A stretch of DNA of 64,000 nucleotides from Adenanthera pavonina (taxonomy: Eukaryota; Streptophyta; Magnoliopsida; Fabales; Fabaceae). Shown here piece by piece: positions 1 through 11,657 of this stretch. The notes below the pieces were generated by a model, which searched no databases, had not been told where the DNA came from, and worked only from the letters and a program-made list of their open reading frames with translations. The position numbers and the translations under genes were made by a program. How positions within the stretch are numbered: position 1 is the first letter of the stretch; the number at the start of each line of letters is the position of its first letter. The stretch is from NCBI GenBank assembly GCA_026686845.1, contig JAIVEN010000003.1, positions 2,482,501 to 2,546,500 on the forward strand. Reading direction: 5' to 3'.

Positions 1-1375
1 TTGTTATAGTTAATGTCTTATGCCGGATTTGCATAATGGAACTTGAAACATTGTAGCTCTATGCTCGGATGATGTGTGAGCTTCATTAGCAATCAATTTT
101 TGCTTTTAATTTTCCATTCTTATGGTCTTTTGTTCTGTTAAAATTATCATGATTCTGTTTAAACGACATTACATTTATGCATTGAACTTGGATCCATTTT
201 GAGCTGTGAACAGTTATAGAAAACGCATTATGTAAGCCAAGGACAAGGTGTTTAATGGCCGATCTTTGCATTGTATCCAGTGATGAAAGCCTATTTGATT
301 GATGGTTTGGTGCAAATTGAGTAGGATAAGGATGTGTCAAATAAGCCGCAGCAGTTTATTTCTATCTTTAGTTTTACTAGTTGCTTATTGACACTGAGCA
401 ATCTTGAATTATTGACTAGTTGAAGTACTTCTCACAACCTATTTAGGATTGTGACTGTCTAATATTTTATTTATATTGGGTATATTATTTTGTCCTTGTA
501 AAGGATAATGGTTTCAGGATATGTTCAATATATACCTATTACCTAAAAGCATATAGCAGATATATATTATGTTTATCTTTTGAATTTAAAATATTTTATT
601 TTTATAATTTAGATATTTTTTTTGGTGAAAGTGAATTTCATTCCAAAAGAAAGAAAACAGGGCTATAAAAAGGCCGAATCAAAAAAAGGCCAAGGAAGGA
701 AACAAAAAAAATCAAAAGAAGAACCCTGTACCAAAAGAGTTAATAATATCCAAACTATTCATAGTATGAGTGGTAGCAGTGCAGATCTCAACAGAATGGG
801 AGTAGAAGAGTGATTTTCCCCATTGAAAATTCTTCGGTTTCTGATTTGCCAAAGTTTCCAGCAAGCCAAGCCAATAAGATGCACCAATATTTATCAACTT
901 TCTTGTAGTTAGAGCTATGCAGCAGCCACTGATCAAAGTGCATATTGATAATTTAGATTTTAATATTGAAACTATATTCATGAATGAGGCTCAATCTAAA
1001 ACATAAATGTCTTTCCAAAATTCTATTTCAGTCAAGAGGTTCAATATGCTTGATTGTGAGATTCACAGGTTGAAGATGGCAGATAGCAAAAGTGGGAAGT
1101 GGAACATGTCCATGTTAAATTTCCACTAGCCTAGCATTGCTGTTCAAACTTCAAATGAAAATTAATTTCATCATCACTCTAATTTTAGGTTAAAGACATC
1201 ATGGTGTATTCAGTATTGTATATTATTGTAGCAGACTGCTTAAACATATTTAAAGGCTGTTGCTGCCTATTTACTCATGTTTACTATTTCTCAATTTATA
1301 CTCCTGTATATAATTATTAAAGCAATAACTAAATTGTTGATCAACTAATTTTTCCTTGTTTTTTGTTCTTGTCAG
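1..1375 (+). other. VCS: Intron sequence of VARICOSE (window starts inside the gene)
   Basis: No stretch here reads as the expected preceding WD40 exon. The region is T-rich and stop-rich and ends in a normal acceptor (cag at 1373-1375) directly before the first recognisable exon. I therefore read it as the 3' part of an intron whose upstream exon lies outside the window. The short open frames at 622-813 and 712-981 have no family features and no splice context. Confidence 0.6.
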
Positions 1376-4300
1376 AGGGTCACAGACTTAGCTTTCTTTG
1401 CTGAAGATGTTCACCTCTTGGCTAGGTAGTTATTGTTGTCTTGATATTGATGACCAATTTTGTTTCTCCATGGGTTACATTATGATGGTAACATTGCTTT
1501 CCACAGTATTGGCATAGATGGCCGTGTATATGTGTGGAAGATCTCTGAAGGTCCAGATGAAGAAGATAAGTCTCAAATTACTGGAAAGATTCTTGTTGCT
1601 ATTCAAGTAGTAGGAGAGGAGGAAGCTTCAAATCCCAGAATTTGTTGGCATTGTCACAAACAAGTAATTTCTCTTGTGCTCTTCGTTTCAAAAGCTTTAG
1701 CTCTATAATTTGAGTGCTTGAAATGATAATTTAATATATTTTTCTCGAAATTTATGTTAATTGAACTTTGTTCATACAGGAGGTTTTGGTTGTTGGTATA
1801 GGAAAACATATTCTTAAAATTGACACCACTAAAGTTGGAAATGGTGAAGCTTATGTAGCAGAGGAGCCTCTAAGATGTCCTGTAGACAAGCTCATTGATG
1901 GGGTTCAGCTTGTAGGTAAACATGATAAGGAGGTGACTGATTTGTCAATGTGTCAATGGATGACAAATCGGTTGGTATCAGCATCACTGGATGGCACGGT
2001 TTGTATTTTCTTTTTCTATTTAACTGCTAGTCTGCTTCTTGTTTGTTTCAGTGCTCTGTGCATTTTATAGTTGAAGCAATTTATTTGAGATAATGCTTCA
2101 CGAGCATTTGCAAATTGTTTGTATACTTTCGTAAGCAATGCCATAAAAACATACGATTTTTAGTTCTTAGTAAGTGTATCTAAGTAATAAATTCTATATA
2201 TGAATAACTGAAAAATAAATATTATTAATAGCATTCAATTTCAAAATGAGTAATCCTTCCTCTAGAGAAAATTTTTGCTTCAGAAATAAAATTGTGATAT
2301 ATCTAATGTGAAGTGATGTGCACAAACTGGAGAATCTGTGTGGGAAATCCAAAAATTTGTGGGTTGATTTATGCCAATATATGTCATCCTTCAGCCTCTT
2401 TTCCTGATTATAATTTTCTTTGTTTCTCAGAATTTTATTTCATAAAAAAAGTGGTCATGCTATTTTATCCAACTAAACAAACTGAATGGATGGGCTGAAC
2501 AGAGGATTGCAAGCAGGCAATTGTGGTAATCTTGTGTTGGTCACAAGTGTTCAAGGTACTAAATTGAAGGTCCAAAGTGTGAAAAATGACCATTCCACTG
2601 TTGAAATGTAGGCGTGATGGGTGTGTCCTAGTACTTTGGAACAGTTCCTCCTAATTCAGTTCAAAAGGTTTGGTGAACTGAAGGAGAACACAACATTGTG
2701 GCAATGTACAGTTCATGGAATTCACTGGCTTGCATGGTTGAAGAGGAATGTGAGAATAAGGGGTATAATTAGGCTTCTTTTTGGTGCTCTGCACATTCCT
2801 CTTTTGAAGGGAGGTACTGCATCTGATATGCAAAGGGATTGGACAGCCCTATTACACTTATAAGTTTTATAGGGCTTTTGTTTCTTTGTCCTGTTTTGGT
2901 TTTTCTTGTAACTTCTGGTTTGAGGATTTTTTTAATCCTCTAAAAAGCTGTGCTCTCTTTTATATTTAATAAAATTTCTTCTTGTATATATGAAAGAGTG
3001 ATGAGTATCTTAATAAGAATGGGAGAATTTACATTTAGAGATAAGGAAGTCAGGAGTCAAAAATATGATTTTTTGTTACTTTTAGGGATTGATCATTAGT
3101 TTTGAAGGTTGCTTCTTGCAAGGAGTCATTTCAACATGAGAAAATATTTTCTGTGTTCATTTGTTTGTTCTATTTCTGTTCTCTTTTATCAGTATTGATT
3201 AGCTCTCCTGTTTGATGTTGTACGTAGTTTTTGAGCTTTTGAAGAAGGATTATTGAGGTTGTTATAAAGATTCAATTGTACTTAAGACGCAGAGGGTGGG
3301 TGTGATTTTCATGGAGCAAAATAGAGGAAAATCAAGATATATAATATTAGACATATAGACTAATGATTAGCTGGTGGTATTTATGATGCAAATGACATGA
3401 TCTATCTGCTCTAAAGGACCGAAACTTGAACTTGATCTCAAGTTATGGAATTTGAAGAGTAACTGGTTTCAAAGAATGAAAGTCTAAATTTGATGAAATA
3501 GTATATTAATATGAATGAAATGCTGCAGAAAAATTGGCTTTAGGTGTGTTGGAGAATGATAGGTTAAACATCTATATTCGAAGGACTATGGTGGCAAAGG
3601 AAAATTTTCTTAAGCCAAAGAATCCAAAGTGAAGCTGACTGAACCTGAATTGTTGGGACCAATGAATTTATTAGCAAATATAAGCTGGTACAGAGTTGTG
3701 AGGAATATGGGCGATCAACTGGCGACAAGTTCCTTCAAAAGTTAGATCCAAGGGTTTTTTTATGTTTTCTTTCACATGGGGAGAAAACCTAAGTTTTGAA
3801 TTTTTACCAAGGTGCATTAAAGATAGATTAATGCTTTTGCTTTTTTTGGTTATATAATGCATGCCTTTTTTAGGACATTAAAAAAGGAGAATTAAAATTA
3901 AAATATATGAACACAAAAATGACTCTTAAAATTATCAATATTTATTAATAATATTTTAATAGTCAACAATAAATGATAACTTTAGGAAGTTTCCTAAACA
4001 AACAAGCATTTTGAAACACGAGTGGTTGAAACAAGGTGTATCTCTTGCATTTAAAAGCCATTTAATGGAATTTACACAGGCTGATCGGCAGCTTCAGGTC
4101 CTGAGTTTATCTCTGAGGTTTGAAATTGTTTGTTTCAATCACATTAGACTTATGAGGTAAAAGAGGTCGTGAAGATGATGATATTAAGAACAATACCAAT
4201 ATATCTGCAGTTTTTGATGAGGTTTGCATCTTAGTGAAGACACTTGGAATTGATGAATGCTCGAGTCATTAAACAATTCTTGATTTGTAGATAGTACCCC

Positions 4301-7300
4301 TTGGGAAAGGAAAGAAGGCAATATTACAATTTACCTTGTAATGTCTTTAGAAAAATACTCTGGTGTGATTATTGATTACAGATGACAAATTACGGATGAG
4401 AAATAATGGTTTCTGAGAATTTACATAGATTAACTTGAGTCTCAGGTTGATGTCCCATGCAAGCTTTTAAGTGGCTAGGTATTCCATGTTTAGCTTCAGA
4501 GATGAAGAAATTTTTTTCATTTTTTTCTTTTTCTTTTCAAAATTGGAGAGTCTGGGTTGTTGTTACCTCATTTGGTTGTCTCCCCTCCGAACTCTGTTCC
4601 CAAATGTGATATATTTGTGTATTGAATTGTCAGCGTCAAACGAATGTTGTTCTCAGTCTGCTATGTATTCTTGTACCTCCTATTGAAGGAGATTGAAGGT
4701 TGCAAGTAGGAATGGATTTGGAAATAGAAGATACGGAGAAGATTCTGGATAAGGAAGGGCATCATATGTGACTTTTGTCTAGCTGACCTTAGTTTTATGG
4801 CCTTCCATATGATAGTTCTTTTTATATTATTACATATTGTATTGTTTATTTATTTACTATAATATTATATTTATTTATTTTACATCTTTTTCAATTATCA
4901 TAACAGTGAGATTCTAGTATTAAAAAGAGTGATTGAGAGAATATGAGGAAATGAGAAATGTTGATTTGACTTTCTAATTTTGATGGAAGAGATAAAAGGA
5001 AAGATGGGGAGTGGGTTATATGTTATAATAATTATGCATTATTTTAATGTATATAATATTAAAATTATGTAAATTATAATAATTATATTGACTCTAGAAC
5101 AAATGAAAGGCCTCTCTTCTCACATATAACAAAGGAACAAATCTTTTTTCCCTTATCATTATATGCAATTACACATCCTGTACTCCCATATTGTGAATTA
5201 TATGAACTTGCATTCTGACATACACTTTATCCATACTCGTAGTTGCCGTTAGGCAAATACTGTTTTGGGTTTTAGGGGGAAAAGGAAAGAAGAGGCATGT
5301 GTTTTGGGAGATTGACATTATGTAAGGCATGCTTCCAAAGGCAATCTCTAGTATGGATAATTGCCTGGGCTGTCATGAGTAATTTCTTCATTGGTTTGAT
5401 GTTCATAATCAAATCAAACAGATATATTCTGGGCTGAATAGTTTCTTTTCTAACTCAAATGTTTAAAATGATGGAGACTTAATATATAATCCATATATTT
5501 GGTCCAAGTGGATGAAATGATCATGCATGGCAAGAAAGAGTGAAGCGCTTTCAATGTTGGGGGGTAATGTATCACAGAAGTATGTGCAATGGAGAGTGCT
5601 TGAGGATGTTGAGCATATGTGGAAATTAAAGAAAGAAAGAAAGAAGGTTGTATTTGGATTGTATAATTTAGAATCTCATGGAATTTAAAATGCAAGAAAT
5701 TTGAATTGCTACTAATCAAATTCCTTGTATTTTAAATTCTAAACCCCTAAACCCTCCATCTTGAACTCACACACAGGCACCTTTTTGTTCACCCATGCAA
5801 ACGACAGCTTGTGTGAAGTCACACACACACCCCCACATCCACATTTGGGCACGCATGTGCAGGCACGTGATCATGTTTACATACATGTGTGTGCTTGTAT
5901 GTGTATGTGCGAGCACATATGTGCAGACACATGCTCATGCATGTGTTTAAGTGCATGTTCATGTCTATGCACAATTGTATGCATACAGCCATACACGTGC
6001 ATATATGTGTGTGTGTATTGGGGTGTGTGCTTGTGGGGGACTTTATCATCTATGTATACATGTATGTTAGTATACACTCGCTTATTTGGGTTTATATGTG
6101 TATGAGTGTATTTAAAATGGTACAAGAAACTTGCCCTCAAAAATTGAGAGAGCAGGAAACTCAAATTTCACCTCTTCTGATGGAATTTCAAATTTGATTT
6201 AAGTGCCGTGGAAATTTGAAAATCCAATCCCTCTCTGTCCAAACAGGGGGTTTATTGGCAAAGTAATTCAAATGCCTCCAAAAATTACTTTTCCCATTTA
6301 AATTACCTTATACAAATGCAACCTAAGGTTTATCTTCATTAGATAGAGGGGTTTTAGACTGAGGATAATGGCTTGCTGTTGTCTAGTGGGGAGGTGGCTG
6401 TTTCTGAGATGGATGTGCTGACAACATATATTAGAAACAGGCCAGGTTTGAACTAGAGTTTTTATAGCTGATTTCCTTTTATGAGGATTGAATCTTGGTT
6501 GCACAGATTTGCTTAAATTATGTATCTGACGGGAAAAATATGTTATCATATGAATGTTTATGATTGTCGATGATTCTCTTTCTATGTGCCTGAATAATAT
6601 CTATGACTATTTAATCATTTGAATTTTGTGTATTTGAATGTGCCATACTCGTGTGCATATGTCCTGCTCGGTTTATATTTATTTAATTAGTAAGACTTGT
6701 CTCACTCATACTTCTTTAATAATAATTTTAACCAACAGATAATAATTTGGGGAGATCGAAAGCCACAACCACTCGCAGTATTGATACCTCATGGTGGGCT
6801 TCCTGTATATTCAGCTACATTTTTGACTGCTCCACACCGACCTGATCATATTGTACTTATAACTGCTGTAAGTTTGCCTGTTAGGTTTTCCATCATTGTA
6901 GTCACATTTGTGGTCAATAGATTTCTCTGATAATCCATTCTGTTCACTGAGGATACTATTGCATTTTTCATATATATATATAAATTAAAAGTTCAAAAAG
7001 TATTCCAGAGACTTATTATTCAAACAATCTTCCACTCTCCTAATGATACTTGTTATTGCTTAACCTTTTCGCAGGGACCACTAAATAGGGAAGTGAAACT
7101 TTGGGCCTCTACAAGTGAAGAAGGTTGGCTGCTCCCAAGTGACACTGAGAAATGGAAATGTACTCAGACTCTGGAGTTGAAGAGTTCATCTGAACCTTCA
7201 GTTGAGGATGCATTCTTTAATCAAGTAGCAGCACTGTCTCAAGCAGGTCTTCTTTTGCTTGCAAATGCCAAGAAGAATGCTATATATGCTGCGCACTTAG

Positions 7301-10300
7301 AATATGGTCCTAATCCAGAATCAACTCGCATGGATTATATAGCCGAATTTACTGTGACCATGCCTATTCTGAGCTTTACTGGGACAAGTGATATATTACC
7401 GCATGGTGAACATGTTGTTCAGGTTTATTGTGTGCAAACACAGGCTATTCAGCAATATGCTTTGGATTTAACCCAGTGCTTGCCTCCACCCCTTGACAAT
7501 GTGGGACTAGAGAAGTCTGATTCCAGTGTTTCACGAGATGCAGCTGCCGCTGAAGGATTCACCTGCTTAGATTCATCTGCAAGTAGAACGAGTGAGATGC
7601 CATTAACAAGTTCGGCTTCCAAAATGACACAAATAAGTAGCACAGAGAGTGCACCTGGAGCAAGGTACACTTTAAGTTCTGGCCCTATGGAGGCTAAAGA
7701 AATCAACATTTCAAATGCTGAAGCTAAAGCTGTTAATTTGGCTCCATCAAGCAGTGATGCCGATATTGTTTGTGTTCCATCGCCACCTCTTCCTCTGAGC
7801 CCAAGGTTGTCTAAGAAACTATCTGATTATAGGAATCTGCCATCTAACTTCGAGTCAGGTGTGGCACTTGGTGATCAAGGTGGAGACCTACCTGTCGATG
7901 ATTACACAGTTGACAGGCAAATGGATACCATTCGTAGGAACTTATCCGATGTACCGCCATTGGGTAATGATTCAAAGAGTGATGATAATAAAGTCACACA
8001 GGATGATGTATCTGCTATGCTTAATTCTCTTGTCATGTTTAAGTATCCAACAACTCATCTGGTTACACCATCTGAGATCATAAAAGCTGGTTCTTCCTCT
8101 GAAACTAATGTGATTGACAGCAAGAGTGAGGGAGAGGGAACGATTCAGGATGTGGTTGTCAACAATGACATGAGTAATGCTGAAGTTGAAGTGAAAGTGG
8201 TGGGTGAGGCAAGATCTGAACAAGGCAATGAATTTGGCCTGCAGGCACAACAGCAAAACCTTGTTTGTGATGGTAAAGAGAAATTCTTTTGCTCCCAGGC
8301 ATCAGATCTTGGCATTGAGATGGCTCGTGAATGTGGTGCAATATCTGGGGAAACTTACAGCAATGCAGGTGAGGATGGACCTCAAGACTTGGCAAAAGAT
8401 GTGCATGAAAAGGCTTCTGACTCATTTACATCTAATACAGTACCACCATCACCTGCACCAAGCACAAAAGGGAAGAGGCAGAAGGGAAAAACTTCTCAAG
8501 CATCAGGTCCATCTTCTCCATCTCCAGCTGCTTGCAATTCAACTGATTCTTCCAATGAGCCAAGTGGAAGTTCCAGCCTTCCAACTGCTGAAAGTGCTTT
8601 TTCTCAATTTCAGGCGATGCAGGAGACACTTAATCAGGTAGTTACATGAGAGTTTTGCTGCTATCGTGCTCAAGGTCGTGTTATAATTTTACTTTATTTT
8701 CCACATATGGGTAATTTGACTCATTCATTTATTTGTTCTATGCCCTCATGTTGGCAGTTATTGTCCATGCAAAAAGATATGCAGAAGCAGATGACAATGA
8801 TGGTAGCTGTTCCAGTTACAAAAGAAGGCAGAAGGCTTGAGGCAGCCCTAGGACGAAACATGGAAAAAGCTGTCAAGGCTAATACTGATGCTTTGTGGGC
8901 TAGGATTCAAGAAGAAAATGCAAAAAATGAAAAGGTGTTACGAGATCGTGTCCAGCAGATCACAAGTTCAATTAGTAATTTAATGAACAAGGATCTATTG
9001 GCCATATTGGAGAAAGCTGTGAAGAAGGAAATGGCTGCAGTTGGACCTGCTGTAGTTTGTGTGATAAGTCCTGCTATCGAGAAAACAATATCTTCAGCTA
9101 TTGCAGAGTCCTTCCAGGTTAGGTTTTGTCAATATTTCTTGTAGAAATTAGGATAAAGTTGTCTTACTTGTATCTAAGTGACATAATATATTACAGAGAG
9201 GAGTAGGTGATAAAGCAGTGAATCAACTTGATAAATCAGTTAATTCGAAACTTGAAGCTACTGTAGCTAGGCAAATCCAAGCTCAGTTTCAGACAACTGG
9301 TAAACAGGTGCTTCAGGTATGTATTTATCTTGCTTTATCTTTGATTATGATGTACATTAAATTAATTTGTTCTTGATGCCAGTAAGGTATTTATTGTTTC
9401 ATCTCAAGGTACCTTCTGTTTTAAGTGTTAATAATTTCTTTTTTAGGATGCACTCAAATCCAGTTTTGAAACATCAGTGGTACCTGCATTTGAAATGTCA
9501 TGTAAAGCCATGTTTGAGCAAGTTGATTCTACATTTCAAAAAGGCATGGTTGAACACACCACTGCAGTGCAGCAGCACCTTGAATCTGGACATACCTCAT
9601 TGGCAATGACTCTAAGGGTCTGTATATTTTTTAATAATTTTTTGCTATGTGTGCAAATGTTATCTATCATAGAAATTATTGTAATCTATGTCCTGACTTA
9701 TGGTACACAATCTATCATATTGCGTTTCTTGATTTGGTAATTGATATATATCTGTTCTTTGAATTTGTTTGTGTCAGTCGTCCCATTTGATACATTTAAA
9801 CATTGGGATAAATAGAAGGGAGTGGAGACATAAGCTTCTGATTAAAATAGGACAGTTGTTAGATACAAGTTATAGTCTACTAGTGTTACGCAATTATCTG
9901 CTGCTATTGTTATTTTCTGTTATTTTTATTATGTTGTGGTCTAGGTAGGAGGTGAGAAAATCAATGCGTGTGTTCAACTAAGGGACCAGAGTAACTAACT
10001 CCAAGCGTGATGCTGAATTTATGGGTGCTAGTGGGGAGAAGGTTGATTTTGGGAATTGATTTTGAGAAAGGAGTAATAGAGAAAGGGCCTTTATGGTAGT
10101 CTTTTAAGATACTACGAGGTGAATGCTTACAAGAGATCATTTGTCAATTTGAAGACATCAAACTTTATTTTGATTACTTATTTTATGTTTTGACTGAACA
10201 GCAGATGTCTTTGCCAGACATCTGTATGTACCTGTCAGTTGGGCAGTGTAAGGCCCAAGGTTTGGCGAATGGAGGCTTACTTATGCCAGTGAAAGACAAA

Positions 10301-11657
10301 AGACAGCAAGCAGACTTGCATATTTTTCTTGACTCTGATTTTGATGCTTTATATTATGTAAATCCTAATTTCTCAAAAATAAATCTCCTAGTGTCTTGTT
10401 TCAGACTTGAAGTTATGTAAATATGAGTAATGTAGATAATTCTCACTTTGCTATGTTACTTTACTACCCTCTATGCATCTCAACAGTAGTGTTTCTCTGA
10501 ATTTGCAGGATGCCATTAATTCTGCATCATCATTTACTCAATCTTTAAGTAGAGAATTGGTTGAGGGTCAGCAGAAGCTGTTGGCTCTAGCAGCTGCTGG
10601 AGCAAACCCAGGTGCATTAAATCCTTTGCCTTCTCAACGGAGTAATGTTCCCCTGCTACATGAAAAAGTAAGTTATGCTGGTCCATGTTCTAGAAAAAGG
10701 CTAACTGCAGCCCCAATTCTTCAATTTACGGTTGATAATTGCTACTATAATTTTGAGATCTTTATCAGGTTGAGGCTCCATTGGATCCAACGAAGGAGCT
10801 AGCAAGATTGATAGGTGAACGGAAGTATGAGGAGGCTTTCACTGCTGCTCTACAAAGAAGCGACGTGTCTATTGTGTCTTGGTTATGTTCTCAGGTATGC
10901 CATGGATGTGACTATATTTTCATTTCTTTCTAATGTACTCCAGGCAAAGTTCGAGCTGTAAGGTGAGATTGTGTTGTATATTGTTTTCTCATAATGGGTT
11001 TTCTTAGTTACCTCTGCTGGATTGATGAGAGAATTTCTCATGAACATGGTTTTTGTAGTTGTTTTTTTTTTTTGGGGGGGGGGGGTGTAATGCTGCTGTT
11101 GCTTTCTGTGTGACTCAAATGACGTGGATCAACAGGATTATAGTTATAAGTGATTCAAATTTCTATTTGTGAATTGAAGGTGCCTGATATATGTTGTGAC
11201 CGAAATCCAATGATTACACCATTGATTCTCATACTTTTTGGATAGGTTTTCAAGCAGTTACGCCATGGTGTCACTTATTGCTATTCAACTAAACTAGCAG
11301 ATTATTGTCTGACCTTGACAGAATCACCTGGTTTTCACTTTGTAACAGGTTGATCTACACGGACTTCTGTCCATGGTTTCTCTTCCTTTGAGCCAAGGAG
11401 TAATCCTTTCACTTCTGCAGCAGCTGGCTTGTGATATCAACAATGATCGACCGCGAAAAATTTCTTGGATGACTGATGTTGCCGCCGTCATAAATCCGGC
11501 GGACTCAATGATTGCAGTGCATGTGAGGCCGATCTTCGAGCAAGTGTATCAGATACTGAATCACCAGCGTAGCCTGCCTTCAATGACTGGAGCTGAGCTC
11601 TCCAGTATCCGTCTTCTAATGCATGTTATCAACTCCATGCTTATGACATGCAAATGA
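1376..11657 (+). CDS. VCS: VARICOSE / EDC4 (Ge-1) mRNA-decapping scaffold, 3' part
   Basis: VARICOSE is the plant EDC4 homologue, a P-body scaffold that holds DCP1/DCP2 for cytoplasmic mRNA decapping. Exons: 1376-1425, 1507-1663, 1780-1998, 6739-6867, 7075-8637, 8758-9117, 9197-9316, 9447-9617, 10509-10667, 10769-10894, 11349-11657. All borders are GT..AG, and the sum is 3363 nt (1120 codons plus TGA) with phase kept throughout. Residues 1-~325 of this part are WD40 blades (for example RVTDLAFFAEDVHLLAS, ICWHCHKQ, DKLIDGVQLVGKHD). Residues ~325-690 are a Ser-rich low-complexity linker encoded by the long fifth exon. Residues ~700-920 are helical and coiled-coil-like. The C-terminal alpha-helical Ge-1 domain (ARLIGERKYEEAF, SIVSWLCSQVD) covers ~980-1120. 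About 250-300 N-terminal residues lie upstream of the window. No disabling mutation is visible. The match is to remembered Arabidopsis VCS motifs. Confidence 0.95.
2621..2985 (+). mobile_element. Possible LINE 3'-end relic in the VARICOSE intron
   Basis: The frame from 2621 contains LWQCTVHGIHWLAWLKRN, which resembles the W-x-x-W-x-x-RN segment near the C-terminus of plant L1-type LINE polyproteins (after the zf-RVT region). It is followed by a T-rich tail with taataaaatttcttc, as often seen at plant LINE 3' ends. No reverse transcriptase core or target duplication was found. The assignment rests on one short motif. Confidence 0.4.
5640..6245. mobile_element. Degenerate DNA-transposon-like block with TG/CA core
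   Basis: The left flank (from about 5645) reads tttggattgtataatt...gaatttaaaatgc. The right flank, read in reverse complement from about 6245, reads tttggacagagagggattgg...aaatttgaaattcc. Together they suggest worn terminal inverted repeats of a MITE-like element. The core (5815-6050) is a degenerate TG/CA and TATG tract. At 5740-5756 there are two telomere-like CCCTAAA-type units. No clear target duplication was identified. Confidence 0.35.
10202..10224. repeat. Perfect 9-bp hairpin in a VARICOSE intron
   Basis: CAGATGTCT (10202-10210) and AGACATCTG (10216-10224) are exact reverse complements around a 5-nt loop. It lies in the intron between the exons ending at 9617 and starting at 10509, which also holds a non-AT-rich patch (about 10190-10330) of unknown origin. 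Confidence 0.7.
11062..11085 (+). repeat. T12-G12 homopolymer block in the last intron of VARICOSE
   Basis: Twelve T followed directly by twelve G in the intron before the last exon. Such a junction of two homopolymers is unstable in replication and sequencing, so the exact length may be unreliable. Confidence 0.8.

Larger units (their letters stand above)
1999..6738 (+). other. 4.7-kb VARICOSE intron carrying transposon relics
   Basis: Donor gtttgt follows the WD40 exon ending ...SASLDGT, and acceptor accaacag precedes IIIWGDRKPQP, which continues the same WD40 repeat. It is by far the largest intron of the gene. Parts of it have mixed, gene-like composition (about 2500-4700) unlike the AT-rich spacer DNA. 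This suggests inserted, decayed element sequence; only the pieces listed separately are recognisable. Confidence 0.75.

Noticed and set aside
5761..6197. Overlapping open frames of 76-114 codons on both strands
   Set aside because: They are translations of a TG/CA-rich simple tract (Cys/Met/His/Thr repeats) within an intron; no family features.
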